Of a stretch of 64,000 nt of DNA, positions 11,654 to 23,610 are shown piece by piece. The notes beneath the pieces were generated by a model, which saw only the letters and a program-made list of their open reading frames with translations, did not search any database and was not told the DNA's origin. The position numbers were made by a program, and so were the translations under genes. Every line of letters begins with the position of its first letter. Positions within the stretch are counted from its first letter, which is position 1. The stretch covers positions 1,054,001-1,118,000 of the forward strand of contig JAESUZ010001506.1 in the NCBI GenBank assembly GCA_017311185.1. Direction: 5' to 3'. This DNA comes from Proteles cristata cristata (lineage: Eukaryota; Chordata; Mammalia; Carnivora; Hyaenidae).

Positions 11654-12160
11654 TGATGAAGTTTTGGGGTGACGGGGTGTTCACAGGGTCCAGAGCCAAT
11701 AGCCAAGAAATAATTCTTGAAAACATCTTTGGTGGAAAAAGGTGATTTTATTAAAGCATGGGGACAGGACCCATGGGCAGGAAGAGCTGCCATGAGTTTG
11801 TAGGGGGTGACCATTTTATGGACTTGGGGGAGATAAACTCAAGAGGGAGTTTTCAAAGAGACTTTCACATGCTAAAGTCTCACTGGAGACCTAGCCATGG
11901 TCAAGCTACAGTTGTTTTTCCCTCTAGCAAAGCAGTAACATTAAGACAGTATGGAGTTTCTGGACTTCACCTATTGATTGGATTGTCTTTTTCTGGTAAA
12001 CTGTAGGAGACTAATCAGGTTGACCATTTGTTTTTGGTCCTTTCTCATTTTGGGGTAGTTGGGAGTGTCCAAGGAATATCATACATGTCCCACTTGGTTG
12101 GGGGGTGGAAGGGTGCTAGTTTGTGCTCTGCCCCTCAACCTGCCCCACACTCTCTAATCA
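11654..12160 (-). mobile_element. Solo LTR, class I-like endogenous retrovirus, antisense
   Basis: A 507-bp element with inverted ends (TGAT at 11654, ATCA at 12160) flanked by a 4-bp target duplication AAAG at 11650-11653 and 12161-12164. On the minus strand a TATA-like ATAAAA lies at 11814-11819 and an AATAAA at 11747-11752. That spacing fits the U3-R-U5 order of an LTR, with a U5 of about 80 bp. Four-base duplications are typical of gammaretrovirus-like (class I) insertions. No internal genes are adjacent, so it is a solo LTR left by recombination. The family name is not determined. Confidence 0.68.
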
Positions 12161-12164
12161 AAAG

Positions 12165-14135
12165 GGGTACAATTAAGTCGTACTCATCCTCATTAGGACA
12201 AAAGGAAGAATTATTTCTTATTTGAAGAAAACCCAATTATCAAGTCATGGTATACTCTTTAATTGTATATAACTTTACAGCAATTTCTTTAAAATCTGCA
12301 TCTAGACTTTTTTTCAATGACTTAATAAGTAAAGTACCAACTGAAAATGTTCTAGGTATGATGAAAAGGCACATTCTCCTATCTGTACTGTTTCTACAAC
12401 AGATCAGGAATGAGCACTCCCTGAATCATCCCAATTACTTTGTGACTACTCTCCAAGAAAAGAAGCATATTAAAAATAGAAGATACAGAAGACAAAGTGA
12501 AACCTTGGGAATAAGAATTTTAATATTTATTTACAATGAGTTTAGTAAGTACTAAGTAAATGCCATCTTGTGATAAGCTCATAGACTAACCTAAAGAACA
12601 ACCTTGTTAGGTTATATTTTTATTGCCTTGGAGAAACATTCACAATACAATTAACCAGATTATTCTAAGTCTCATGAAGGCGGTGGTGGTCTATCACAGT
12701 TGCTTACATCAGTGTGTCCCATCTCCCAAAATGGGGCCTGGCACAGAGTCAGCATTCAGAAGATATCTGTATATTGGATGCATGATTTCATTTTACTTTT
12801 GCTTTGCTAAGTCAACTTAAAGTCCTAATTTTATTAAAAGACATGCAAATATTTGTAATTAGATCCTCTGAAGTTTTTAAAGTGACATATACATTTAATC
12901 AGATGTATATTTAGAAAGTATTGAAAAATCTTCCAGTCACATAAGAAAAAGACAAAACATGGCCCCCACAGAGCCACTTACACTCAGCAAGACAGGTTTG
13001 CTTTTTTGTTTTTTTTTTAAGAATGGGGTATTGAATGGTGCATTTCAGTGTGTTTATGCATGCATGTGCGCACGTGTGTGTATGTGTGTGTCTGTGTTGT
13101 CTCATTATAAAACCAGCAAACTGAATTAAGAGTGTCTTTGAATTTTGTTTCTTCAAAAGTATTTTCACATAAAGCCTTTTAACACTCCATAAAACTCTGC
13201 CCTCTTCTTAACAAAACTGCTAGTCTCACATAGAATCCCCATATCTTTGAAAAACAGCAACAACAAAAAAAGACCGAATCCTTACTATATGCCACCCAGG
13301 CATCAATATCTCTTCCATCGAAGAAATTATCAGGGAATATGGTAACGAGGTTCTGTCTGCCCTCAGCTTTTATTTTCAGGCTGCAGACTACTAAATACTT
13401 GATTAAAGTAAGTAGGAGCCTTTGTTCCATCGCTGTGTATGACAACACTTAATGATTGCTATGGAAATTTTCCTCATTAAACCCATCTCCAAATTGTTGT
13501 CCCCATGTCCAGGGTGCTGTCTTAGAAAAGGGGAGTATCTTTTTACAATCTGAGTCACTGGAGTACATTGTATTCTGAGCAGGACCCTAATTACCCAGCA
13601 TCTGATTAATGTCTGTCCAAACTCTTGCCCAGTAACAAGACCCTCTGTAACTCAGGTAACCACCTAACAACCCACATCATTAGGGACCATTATCTTTTAT
13701 AATGTTGATTCTTGGTATCCAAGGACTGTGGTTCAGACAGACTATTTAAAGGCATTAAAATAACAACAGCCTTGCCAGCTGTGGGCATGGCCACCAAAAC
13801 TACCATCAGGTCATAAGGCCAGATGCAACAGATGCCAAGAACAAGACTAAGGCAGATGGAGCACACACTTAGGAAAACAGATCCACTTGTATTCCTGAAG
13901 GAGAGCAAATCCCGTAAGTATGGAGAATCAACAGCTGACAATATAGATAGTACCCCAACCTCTCTGCCTAGCTCTAGTTGACCTCTTAAATTTTATCTCC
14001 TTTCTTGTCAAATTTCATCTTGAACAAGGCTTAAAATTTTCAAATCTTGGAAAATGTTATCTCTTTTTTTCTAGCCATTAGAGTCAACTCTACAAAAATC
14101 ACATATGTAGTTCCTTATAGCAACTGCCACTGGCT
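12165..14135. other. No recognised gene; minor relics
   Basis: AT-rich. 'ggcctggcacagagtcagcattcagaa' near 12735 looks like the tail of a MIR or L2. An impure GT-rich patch lies at 13055-13092. Frames up to 102 codons (12247-12555) carry no motif. Confidence 0.45.
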
Positions 14136-14310
14136 GCTGTTCTTTCTATAGCTCATTATGGAGTAGGTATCATGGTTGAGCCCTCCCTACTTGTCAGGCA
14201 TTTTGAAGAATTTTTCCCTGTATTATTTAATCTTCTAACAATAATTTCTGTTTCACAAATGGGGAATGAGGTCAAAGAACACTAAATAACTTTCTCAGAG
14301 TCACACAGCC

Positions 14311-14337
14311 AAAAAAAAAAAAAAAAAAAAAAAAAAA
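14311..14337. repeat. A27 homopolymer inside MIR
   Basis: Twenty-seven consecutive adenines, followed by CC and five more. The MIR continues on both sides. Confidence 0.95.
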
Positions 14338-14393
14338 CCAAAAACCACAGAGTCAGGGTTTTAACCCAGGTCTCTCACACTAAGATTCCAGTT

Positions 14394-14618
14394 TGTTTGT
14401 TTTTTGTTTTTTTTTAACTTTTATTCATTTTTGAGAGTGAGAGAGACAAAGCATGAGTTGGGGAGGGACAGAGAGAGTGCGAGATACAGATTCAGAAGCA
14501 GGCTCCAGGTCCTGAGCTGTCAGCATAGAGCCCAACACAGGGCTCTAACTTACGGACTGCGAGATCATGACCTGAGCCGAAGTCAGATGCTTAACTGACT
14601 GAGCCACCCAGGTATCCC
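14394..14618 (-). mobile_element. Carnivore SINE inside MIR
   Basis: Reverse orientation: poly-T, 'ttttattcatttttgagag', then the antisense SINE body ending 'gagccacccaggtatccc'. Perfect 12-bp target duplications aagattccagtt lie at 14382-14393 and 14619-14630. Confidence 0.95.
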
Positions 14619-14650
14619 AAGATTCCAGTTCTTAACCAAGACACTACACT

Positions 14651-15535
14651 TACAATTCATATTAGGCAAAATCAACCAGTAGTTCCCAATTTTCCAAGCA
14701 TGAAGACACGTTTCCAATGACAAAATGTTTCATAAGTTAACATGTAATGAAAAGCTTAGCATAGTGTCTAACATACACTAAATGCCCAAGAAATGTTACA
14801 TGTGTTATTACCATTGCTATGACAGACTTCAGGATAATTACTTTTTGGATGCAGTGATGATGATGCTAATGAACAAATTAATTTAATATCCATTATAACT
14901 GCATCTACATTAATTTGAAAAATTAAAGTACCAATATATATAAAAGATATGATTTGCTAAGTATAAAAGATCCTTTGGCATATGTATATGTAGACCTTGT
15001 AACACACATACAAATACACATATGCAAACATGCCAGATTCAGAACACTTCTTGAGATCCCAACTTTACTCTAAGTAATATTCCAGAATCCTCTAGCAATC
15101 CTCTTCCTTCCATTAATGAATGATGTACTAATAGTATCCTATACCTCCAAAGACACCCCAAATGAATTTTCACATCATGCATTAATTATCTTTCCTTAAT
15201 TTAACCCCTTTTAAGAGATGTGGGTTCTTGCCTAGGCTAGGTTAAAATAGATGCAATTAAGCTAGATAAGTCAACCTATACCTGAAATATACTAATTTCT
15301 CTCATATATCAATAATAATGCAGTTAAATAATCAGAAGAACTGACTGTAGATAAGCAAAATGAAGGGCATCTTCAAGGAGGTAAGGAAAGCATTTAGAAT
15401 ATGAGAAACAGGACACAGGAGTACTCTTTATTAGTTGCAGTTCACATTGTCACAAAAAACCCCAAGATGTTTGCTGCAGGCATCTGTATGACAATAAAAT
15501 GTCTATTTCATAGGGATTCAAGACTAGAGATTATG
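14651..15535. other. No recognised gene; MIR-like tail only
   Basis: 'cttagcatagtgtctaacatacactaaatgcccaagaaatgtt' at about 14754-14797 resembles the 3' end of antisense MIR. The rest is AT-rich and unassigned. Confidence 0.45.
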
Positions 15536-15539
15536 TTTA

Positions 15540-15860
15540 ATAATTTCCTGATTATAAACATAAGACATGTTATTTTTGAAAATAGGAAAAATACAGAATG
15601 GTTTAGGAAAAAAGTAATCACTATGCCCATACCAGCATATAAATATTGACATTCTTCTGTACTTTCACCCATCCTCTTATCTATTTATTTATTTATTTTT
15701 CAAATTACAGATCTATTTACATTTCTGTGGTTTTTCATAAAATGAAATTGAAATCATATGATCTATTAAGCCTATATCCTGCCTTTTTCCTTTAGTGTTA
15801 TGTCCTAAGATATTTTCCAGTAACTATTCTTCAAAAATATCATATGCAATGGCATTACAA
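15540..15860 (-). repeat. Probable ancient L1M-type LINE piece, antisense
   Basis: The order 'gaaaaatacagaatgg', 'tcactatgcccataccagc', 'cctgcctttttcctttagtg' and 'aatggcattacaatattccatc' resembles the antisense 3' region of old mammalian L1s. It includes an ATTT-repeat patch at 15689-15707. Confidence 0.45.
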
Positions 15861-16143
15861 TATTCCATCTCATAGGCCTAAAGGATCTTAAAGATCACAA
15901 TTACCTCTTATTTATGTTTAGAGATTTGATTAGAGGGCTGGAAGAAGATAAATCTTCTCAAGGAAAAAAAAAGCTTTTAAAAATGATTTTTATGGTGTTC
16001 AGTTACTTGGTAAACAGCAAACAAAAGGTCAGATCCCAACTGAGGTACCATGAGATTAGGGACATGGCTGTCTTAGCTACATCATACTTCAGGGCCTACA
16101 GAAGTATCTGGCACAATAAATATTTATTTAAAGAGAGGAAAAA

Positions 16144-16335
16144 GGAGCACCTGGGTGGTGGCTCAGTCAGTTGAGCACCCGACTCTTGGTGTGGGCTCAG
16201 GTCATGATCTCAGGGTTCCTGGGATCAAGCCCTGTTGTCAGGACAGTGTGGAGTCTGCTTGAGATTCTCTGTCTTCCTGCCCCTCCTTCACTCTTGTTTT
16301 CACTCTCTCTCAAAATAAATAAATAAACTCAAGGA
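16144..16335 (+). mobile_element. Older carnivore SINE subtype
   Basis: It has the head 'ggagcacctgggtgg' and a distinctive body, 'gtgtggagtctgcttgagattctctgtc', not shared with the younger copies. That body is the older type found across carnivores. The tail AAATAAATAAATAAAC runs straight into a GAAG microsatellite. Confidence 0.88.
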
Positions 16336-16399
16336 AGGAATGAAGAAAGGAAGGAAGGGAGGGAGGGAGGAAGGGAGGGAGGAAGGAAGGAAGGGGGAA
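16331..16399. repeat. (GGAA/GGGA)n microsatellite grown from a SINE tail
   Basis: A purine-only tetranucleotide tract mixing GAAG and GGGA units, immediately after the SINE A-rich tail. Confidence 0.93.
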
Positions 16400-17775
16400 A
16401 AAGCTGGTGGCTAGGCACTAGTGTCTAGAGGTTACATTTAGAGAGACATACACTTGGGGTTTATAGAAAAATCAATTCCTCAATCACTGTGAGCCTCTGC
16501 TATTTTAAGTGAACCTCAAGAAGTAAAAGAGCTTGCACACGTAATTATGTTTTACTGTTTCATAGATGGCATTTTTACTAAGTGTAAACTGCTTCCACTT
16601 TGGAGGATGCAAACTAGCTGGCAACACAGCAAAGTCAACTGTGGTAATTTGATCCCCAAAATGCATAAGGGTTTATCAGATCCAGACAATGTGGGAATAA
16701 ACTGACGCATCTTCAGGCAGATTTTCCAATCAATCTCTTCTAGGATGTTAACTTGGACAGGATAAAATTTCCATGATTCAGCCTATCAAATCATAAAGCT
16801 GTCAGAGGGACTGCCACAAATGGATCATTAATTGTTGCCAGAATACTAAGTTCATTCTTTCTGCCTGAAAAGATGGTGATCCCAAAATTCATAGATTCTG
16901 AACAAATATTTAAAAGTAAGATTTCTGCCCACAACTTAAATTCTAGCAAGCTCTTCTTCACTCAACAGATCAGGAATTCAGCACACTTGTTCATTTCACC
17001 TACACTTGCTTCAAATTGTAGTTTTAAAGCATCAATTTCCTATATTTTACCATTTCACGGATGTAACTGCAAACACAGTGCGCTAAAATGTTATAAATCC
17101 CAATGTTGAGAGCAGCTAACAAGCAGCAGCAACACCCGAGGAAGGAAGAAGTTTGTGCTATTATTCACTCTTAAAATCTTTCTTGTCCTTAGACTTAGAA
17201 CTGACAACCATTCAGAAGCTGACTCAGTGGCAAAGGATATTTTAGTGTCTCATTAGAAACAGGCAATTGGTAGATTCTAAGCTCTCTTGCCAGAAAGAAA
17301 GTATGGAGTTGGAGAATGTATAGCCCTGTAAGTGGTATGGAGTGGGGACTGCTCTACAGTGAGGGGTACATCCATTAGTCCATTAGATAAAGCAAGGAAC
17401 TGGAATGTTGAAAAGAACACTAGGGCCTCTCTGCAAAAACTGAAGTTACAACAGCTTCCCCTGAAGTTGTCAGGGGAATCAGCAGGCTTGGAAATTATAG
17501 GATGACCATTGCGACAGTTGCCTTAGGACCACACAAGTAAAGATACCAGTCAAAACCATGAAGGGTACTCTGATAGAAAAAGGGTTCTGGGAACATCACT
17601 GAAAGAACAGAAACTGCCTGTTTATAGAAGTGACTTTAGGCTGAGACCTAAAAGGCAAGAAAACCCAAGTGAGGCAAAGAACAGTGAGAAAGAGTGCTAG
17701 TCTTACAGAACTAGCCAGAACCACCACAATGCCTTGAAAACAAGGGAGGTAAGAGAGCCTGTGCTCCCTGATTTG
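16400..17775. other. No recognised gene or repeat
   Basis: AT-rich. The best frame, at 16873-17109 (78 codons), has no motif. Confidence 0.45.
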
Positions 17776-17779
17776 AGCT

Positions 17780-17990
17780 TAGGGGTCAAAGAGTGTGGGA
17801 CCCAGGTTCAAACCACAGCTTTACTGCTGGTAATATTAGGTAATTTATTTCATCTTGTTGTGCCTCCCTTTTGGCGACTGAAAAATAAGGATAGTATTGC
17901 TCACACACTACAAGGTTTAAAATGGAAATTATGGAAAGTGCCTAGCATATGGTAATAGCATAAAAGACTGGTTGTCTCTTATGATTATTT
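17780..17990 (-). repeat. MIR relic, antisense
   Basis: 'gggacccaggttcaaaccacagctttactgctgg', 'ttaggtaatttatttcatc', 'gactgaaaaataaggatag' and 'aaagtgcctagcatatgg' follow the antisense MIR order. Confidence 0.75.
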
Positions 17991-19030
17991 ATTATTTCTT
18001 TTATAAATAGAATCATATAACAAACAAAAGTAGACTCCTCTGGGTGACAGAAAGAACAAAACTTGGTCTGGCCTTAATTTTCAGGTATTAGTAAATGGCT
18101 ACCTATTTACCCCCTAGAATACCTTAAATTGTGATTACAAAACTTTCTACAGGTAAGACTAGCTTCAGACACACACACAAGGACTTTCTAATCATAGTCC
18201 TTTTCATAATTTGGCACTGTCCCCAGGTTTTACTCTATCATGCTTCTCTGCATTTCCCAAAATGTTTTCCAACATAGTAATCCAATGAAATGCTCAATGA
18301 AAAACAGGCTGTATGGACAAATGGTATTGGAAACATTGCCTACAATGTAGGTTGCCTGTGGTTTGGGTTATAAACCAGAAACAGGCTGATTGAAGTGGAA
18401 ATGTATTAAAAGGCTATGGAGCAGCTCAAGGATTCCTGAGAGGGATGGAAAGTCAGGTTGAGATGTCTCACAACTAAGTTCTCAACCCAAAGCACCACTA
18501 TACATCTAGCATGGCTGTCCCAATCATCATCACACACTGACCACTACACACTGCCACTGGTTTCCTGACAATTGTCCCTAGAGCCTGTATGCTTCAGTCT
18601 TTACCACTGCCATAGAAAGTGTCTGTCCCTAGTTTCTGTTCAAATTCCAGAATTAATGTACCTGATTGGCCAAGTCACTTGCTTGTACAAGTGTTTATAT
18701 ACTAAGTATACATAATATTTTAATATTATGTTGGCTGAGTGACCTGCTGGAAGTCACACACATAAATATCTCTTAGAGATAAAGGATGTAAGGAACTTCA
18801 AATTCCATAATTTAATTTGGCAATTTGGGAGCTGTTACTAAGATTCTCTTTTTTTATCTGCTGCTTGTCAGGCTAACATTAGGTACTGACTAAGAATTAG
18901 TAAGTGTCAATAACAAAGAAGCCACCTACTCCTGCAAAACTGAAAAGTGAATTCAAACAATGTTACTCTCTTGGCTTTTGTTATAGAAGTCAAGGACATT
19001 ATTTCAGAGTCTACAAAAGTTACCAGCTCA
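17991..19030. other. No recognised gene; possible unnamed old repeat at 18350-18670
   Basis: Holds a short perfect AT palindrome at 18711-18730 (cataatattttaatattatg). The stretch 18350-18670 could be an old LTR but I cannot identify ends or signals. Confidence 0.4.
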
Positions 19031-19034
19031 TCAA

Positions 19035-19150
19035 AAAAACAATGGTGACTCTTGTTTATTGAGACCTACTATATAGCATGCTCTACACAATATTAAGTGC
19101 CTTACATGAAGCTCTACTCAGCTGCTTTGCAACCTGCTACAGAAGAAAAA
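19035..19150 (+). repeat. MIR 5' part
   Basis: 'cttgtttattgagacctactatatagcatgctctacacaatattaagtgccttacatg' matches the start of the MIR core, plus orientation. Confidence 0.65.
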
Positions 19151-19960
19151 CCAAGGGCCATTCATCGGGTTATGAACTTTCTCAAAGACATACTCCATTC
19201 CAAACAAAGCATACTATCTACCCCCCCTGGAAATTTCCTGTCATTTTTGAACAAAATCTAAGAAGCATTTCAAAATTCCTGAAACGATCTACACAACAGT
19301 TCAATGAGAAGCTCTGGAACCTTCTAATTAAAAAAAAAAAAAAAATTGAGGACATGAAAAGTTATAATGAATCAGAGAGCAATCTTAGGTAATTCACTCA
19401 CTGGCCCAAAGAAAGACACCATTTTACTTTTACTTTGTCATTTATTGTCAACAGCATATTAAAATGTTTTAGTAATCAAAGACAATGTTACTAACAACCC
19501 ACGGTGGGACTGGAGAAACTAAAATTGAGGATGCCAAACCTAAATAAAAATTCTCTGTGCTGAGAAATAGAGATAATACAAAAGGCATCCTGGTTTATTA
19601 GGAGGGTATACCAGATTATAGGGTCACAGATTACGTCCTCTGTTTCATATCTGTGTGACGTGTGCACAATGTATAGTTTAAACCAGGGACCTGAGTTCTC
19701 TTAACTACAGCCACACTACATTCTTCTTAGTTTTTTATACAAATAACTTTTCTCCTTTCCCCTGACTTTTTGCAGATGATGCTACTCTGCAGACAACACC
19801 ATGGACACAAACTACCACCACCATCTTTCTCTATCATCCTTTGGCCAACTGCATTTCCTCTCTCAGTTTTTACTTGCAACATCACTTGCTTTGGAAGACA
19901 GTGCCTGACCATTTAAAATAAGTTTAGGTGTCCTTACATAACTCTTCCCATATACTCTAT
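19151..19960. other. No recognised gene or repeat
   Basis: AT-rich with a poly-A run near 19330-19345. Frames up to 104 codons are unassigned. Confidence 0.4.
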
Positions 19961-19964
19961 CCTT

Positions 19965-20112
19965 CCCATTCTGAATCAATACCACACTTTCAACTATTTA
20001 TTCAGTTTTTGGCTCCCCCTAGAATCAAAGGTCAGAAGACAGCCATCATGTTTATCTTCAGCAATGAACTCTCTATACTTCACCTATAATTAATGATCAA
20101 CATATACTGAAC
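19965..20112 (+). repeat. Probable L2 3' fragment
   Basis: 'ctccccctagaatcaaaggtcagaagacagccatcatg' and 'gaactctctatacttcacc' resemble the sense 3' region of L2 ('agaatgtaagctcc...gggcagggac'). Confidence 0.5.
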
Positions 20113-20113
20113 A

Positions 20114-20139
20114 GATGGATGGATGGATGGATGAATAGC
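20114..20139. repeat. (GGAT)n microsatellite
   Basis: About six GGAT/GATG units following the L2-like fragment. Confidence 0.9.
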
Positions 20140-21450
20140 TGCTATAGCTAGATGCAAGATACAACGGAATCATATTGTTTCTGTGGTTCAAATAACCAAG
20201 GAAAAGCCCCCTGGTCTGACATGTCAAATGGAAAAAGGAGACCTAAAGACAGACTCCTCCCTAACTGAGTTGCAGGCAATGCCTAAACCTTTCTTCCATC
20301 TTGGGAACTAGTTCCCAGAACACGTTGGCTTCTGATTGAGGCCATCATACTTCTCTCCTTCAGATTTTCCCAGTGAGCAGCCATCTCCCAGTTGGGTGCC
20401 TTTGGCCATGCCAGGAATGAAGACACACAGTGCACCACCACAGACCAAGCTCAGAGAGAGGAAGTTAACTGGTTCCCTCCGAAACACAAGGCAGCTGTCC
20501 ATATCTGTTGACAAATGGGGCTCTGTGGAATCTGGACTGTCCTCACCAATTCACATTTCATTTTTCAAAGGAATCTTTGTCCCTAAAACAAACATTTTGG
20601 AAACCAGAAATAGAGCATCCAAGTAGGTCAGTATGAATGATCCCATTTGAGAAGATTCCTTTCCTGGGAGGGCAAGACTTGTCAGCGTTGTGGTAGGACC
20701 CCTGTTAACCACTGTCCCCATTTCACACCACACTGACTGAATTATGCCTCTTAGATGGGAAAACATTTTCCCCAAAACCAAGATGGCACACAAATATGCT
20801 AGGGAATGGTATCCATATTTGTCAAATACAGAGGGGACAAATTAATAGAGGGACAACAAACCCATAGGCTGAAAAAAGGACAACCAACAGCTGATTTGGC
20901 AGGATAACCGCACTATTTCTGCTGACATTTTAGCCTTGCAAATTATGTCAATCTCCCCCTTTTCTTTTTTCAATCCACTGCTTCTTAGCACCTGCACCTT
21001 AGCTACTAAAGCTCTCTTTGGCAACTCCTTGTGGTAACAATCATGTCCCAGCCCCAGTCGTCAACTTTATCCAAGAGTCCTTATTGAGTGACCATTTCCA
21101 TGTTAAAGTTCATTTACAGTGCTTCCTCTCCACCAAATAACTTTTAAAAAATTCTATAAAATGTCATCTCTGAAGGCTAAGAGTTGCCAGATATACATGT
21201 TAATTCATCTGCATATTTCTGTATTATATTTTTGGACAACTTTATGTTAGTAATATTTTAAAAGATATACATAGCAACTTATGAAGAATATGAATATGAA
21301 GGATGGAAAATGACACACAGATTTAAATTTTTTGTATGTTCACTTAGATTTACCAAGTCATATATACATATGTACATAAAGGGTTGCATATAATTTTTAG
21401 ATTCAGATCAGCAAACATGCTTAGGTTTAGCATAGTCAACACCAGCCAGA
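20140..21450. other. No recognised gene or repeat
   Basis: Overlapping frames on both strands at 20308-20793 (68-96 codons). The minus-strand one at 20308-20514 has a hydrophobic stretch, but there is no family match and no splice evidence I can defend. This is the least repeat-like part of the left half. Confidence 0.4.
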
Positions 21451-21454
21451 GTGT

Positions 21455-21700
21455 GGTAAAACAGGCCCTCTCAAATCCTGTTGGTGAGTGTCTAAATAGG
21501 CATAACTCTTTTAAAAGGTAATGTGGCAAAATTTTAATTGACTTGCCCACCAATACCACTGCTGGGAATTTACCCAATGGATTTATTTACACAAGGACCT
21601 TAGTGTTGATGAAAAAGGACATCTAAGGTAGCACTATTTATGACCAAAAAAAATTTTTTAAACACCCAAATGTTCAATCCAGAATAAAGAGGACATAAGA
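21455..21700 (+). repeat. Ancient L1 ORF2 fragment
   Basis: 'ttgactctgcccaccaataccactgctgggaatttaccc' (approximate) and 'gtagcactatttatgacc' with 'aacacccaaatgttcaatcc' follow the sense order of the ORF2 C-terminal coding region ('cagcaat..ctaggaatttaccc', 'catagcagc', 'caaatgtccatc'). Very diverged. Confidence 0.55.
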
Positions 21701-21825
21701 AAGATAAAAAAAGATCAAAAATTCTTAGAGCTACAGCTTGAGGAGGAGTGAGGGGTGTTCCCATGGCAATGGAAATAAGGATGGTGGGGCAGCAGAAACA
21801 CAGATCAGGTAAGGAGTACATTTGT

Positions 21826-21853
21826 TTATTATTATTATTATTATTATTATTAT
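21826..21853. repeat. (ATT)n microsatellite
   Basis: About nine uninterrupted ATT units. Confidence 0.93.
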
Positions 21854-22007
21854 AAGGCAGTATTGCTGCAGTCCATTTATGCTTCTTCATGGTATTTGAG
21901 AAATTTAACTACAGAACTTTGAACTACTTTGAAATTCTTATTGTGTTTCCTAGACAGAGATACCATACAAAGGCTGAACCACATGGGTCCAAGGTCTTTA
22001 AAAAAAT

Positions 22008-22044
22008 ACACACACACACACACATACACACACACACACACACA
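22008..22044. repeat. (CA)n microsatellite with one interruption
   Basis: CA dinucleotide run with a single CATA break. Confidence 0.93.
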
Positions 22045-22261
22045 GTTTCATATATATACCCAAGATTATAAACTCCTAATCCACAGACACACATGTATTC
22101 TACATAGAATGTGGGAAACCCTCACACATCATTCTCCATGGGAAGCCCAGAGATCCTAATAAAAATAAGAAGAATTTGTGCACTCAGTTTGAGCCAGGCA
22201 CATGCTAAGGGCTTTACATGGCCACCAACACAATGGCCAGCAGGCCATCCAGAAAATTAAC

Positions 22262-23205
22262 TCAACATATATTTCTTTTTTTTTTTCTAGTTTATTGTCA
22301 AGTTGGTTTCCATATAACACCCAGTGCTCATCTTAACAAGTGCCCTCCTTCATGCCTATCACCTCTTTTCCCCTCTCCTCTACCTCCATCAACCCTCAGT
22401 TTGTTCTCAGTATTTAAGAGTCTCTTATGGTTTGTCTCTCTCCCTCTCCTTAACTACTTTTTCCCCTTCCCCTCCCCCGTGGTCCACTGTTAAGTTTCTC
22501 CTGTTTCACAGATGAGTGAAAACATATGCTATCTGTCCTTCTCTGCCTGACTTATGTCACTTAGCAGAACACCCTCGAGTTCCATCCATGTTGCTACAAA
22601 TGGCCAGATTTCATTCTTTCTCATTGCCCTGTAGTATTCCACTGTATAGATAAACCACATCTTCTTGATCCATTTATCAGCTGACGGACATTTATTTTTT
22701 TTTAATTTTTTTTAATGTTTTATTTATTTCTAGGAGAGAGAGAGAGAGAGAGACAGCATGAGCAGGGGAGGGTCAGAGAGGGAGAGAGTGAGCAGGGGAG
22801 GGTCAGAGAGAGAGGGAGTCACAGACTGAAACAGGCTCCAGGCTCTGAGCTGGCAGTCAGCACAGAGCCCGACGCGGGGCTCGAACCCATGAACCGCGAG
22901 ATCATGACCTAAGCGAAAGTCGGATGCTTAACCGACTAAGCCACCCAGGCGCCCCAGCTGATGGACATTTAGACTTTTTCTATGATTTGGCCATTGTTGA
23001 AAGTGCTGCTATGAACACTGGGGTACATGTGCCCCTACGCATCAGCACTCCTGTATCCCTTGGGTAAATTCCTAGCAGTGCTATTGCTGGGCCATAGGGG
23101 AGTTCTATTGTTAATTTTTTGAGGAACTTCCACACTGTTTTCCAGAGTGGCTGCACCACTTTACATTCCCACCAACAGTGTAGAAGGGTGCCCATTTCTC
23201 CACTT
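22262..23205 (-). mobile_element. 5'-truncated carnivore L1, antisense, split by a SINE
   Basis: Starts with poly-T, then the reversed L1 3' UTR ('tagtttattgtcaagttggtttcc') and the ORF2 C-terminal region, continuing to 'ccaacagtgtagaagggtgccc'. Minus-strand frames are broken. It belongs to the older of two L1 3' UTR types here ('gtttccatataacacccagtg'), with the copies at 1998 and 45695. A SINE interrupts it at 22695-22954. I could not find a clean outer target duplication. Confidence 0.9.
22695..22954 (-). mobile_element. Young carnivore SINE in L1, with internal tandem duplication
   Basis: Target duplications cagctgacggacattta (22678-22694) and cagctgatggacattta (22955-22971), 16 of 17 identical. 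It belongs to the 'gacctaagcgaaagtcgg' young type. The GA-rich body contains a doubled 'gagcaggggagggtcagaga' module (about 22759-22815), making this copy longer than its siblings. Confidence 0.95.
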
Positions 23206-23562
23206 AAGCAGAACACATGATATTGAGACATCTCTAATGATAAATGGAATATGAGAATAAGCTTCATCATTTTAAGTAGTTTTCATCATACTGTTGAGTC
23301 TTACATTTGTTAAATAATTTATCATATCCACCATTTGAAAGGGTGATAAAGACAATTTCAAAGCCCATAGTGCTGAATAAGGCAAGATAGCATCCATAAG
23401 TCCACAGTAAAGTGGTTTAAAATCATCCAAATTATTAGAGTAATAGGGTATGTTCCCTCAGGATCCTTGAATTCAAAGTCATTAAGACAGGAAAAAGAAA
23501 AGACTTCATATATTATGGATGCCAAAATTATAAATGTCAGAAAATATTAACTTTATAAAACT

Positions 23563-23610
<48 letters not shown>

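Larger units (their letters stand above)
14140..14650 (+). repeat. MIR, interrupted by an A27 run and a SINE
   Basis: Plus-orientation MIR with 'cccctccctacttgtcagg'-like and 'ttcacaaatggggaatgaggtcaaag' blocks, 'tcacacagcc', and after the A-run 'gagtcagggttttaacccaggtctctcacactaagattcc'. The region that should read 'ctagtaagtgg' is replaced by 27 adenines at 14311-14337. The SINE at 14394-14618 splits the 3' end. Confidence 0.78.

Noticed and set aside
18350..18670. Possible old LTR
   Set aside because: No TG/CA ends, duplication, TATA or polyadenylation signal in proper order could be found.
20308..20514. Minus-strand frame with a hydrophobic stretch resembling a signal peptide
   Set aside because: Short, overlapped by a plus-strand frame, with no conserved family or supported splice sites.
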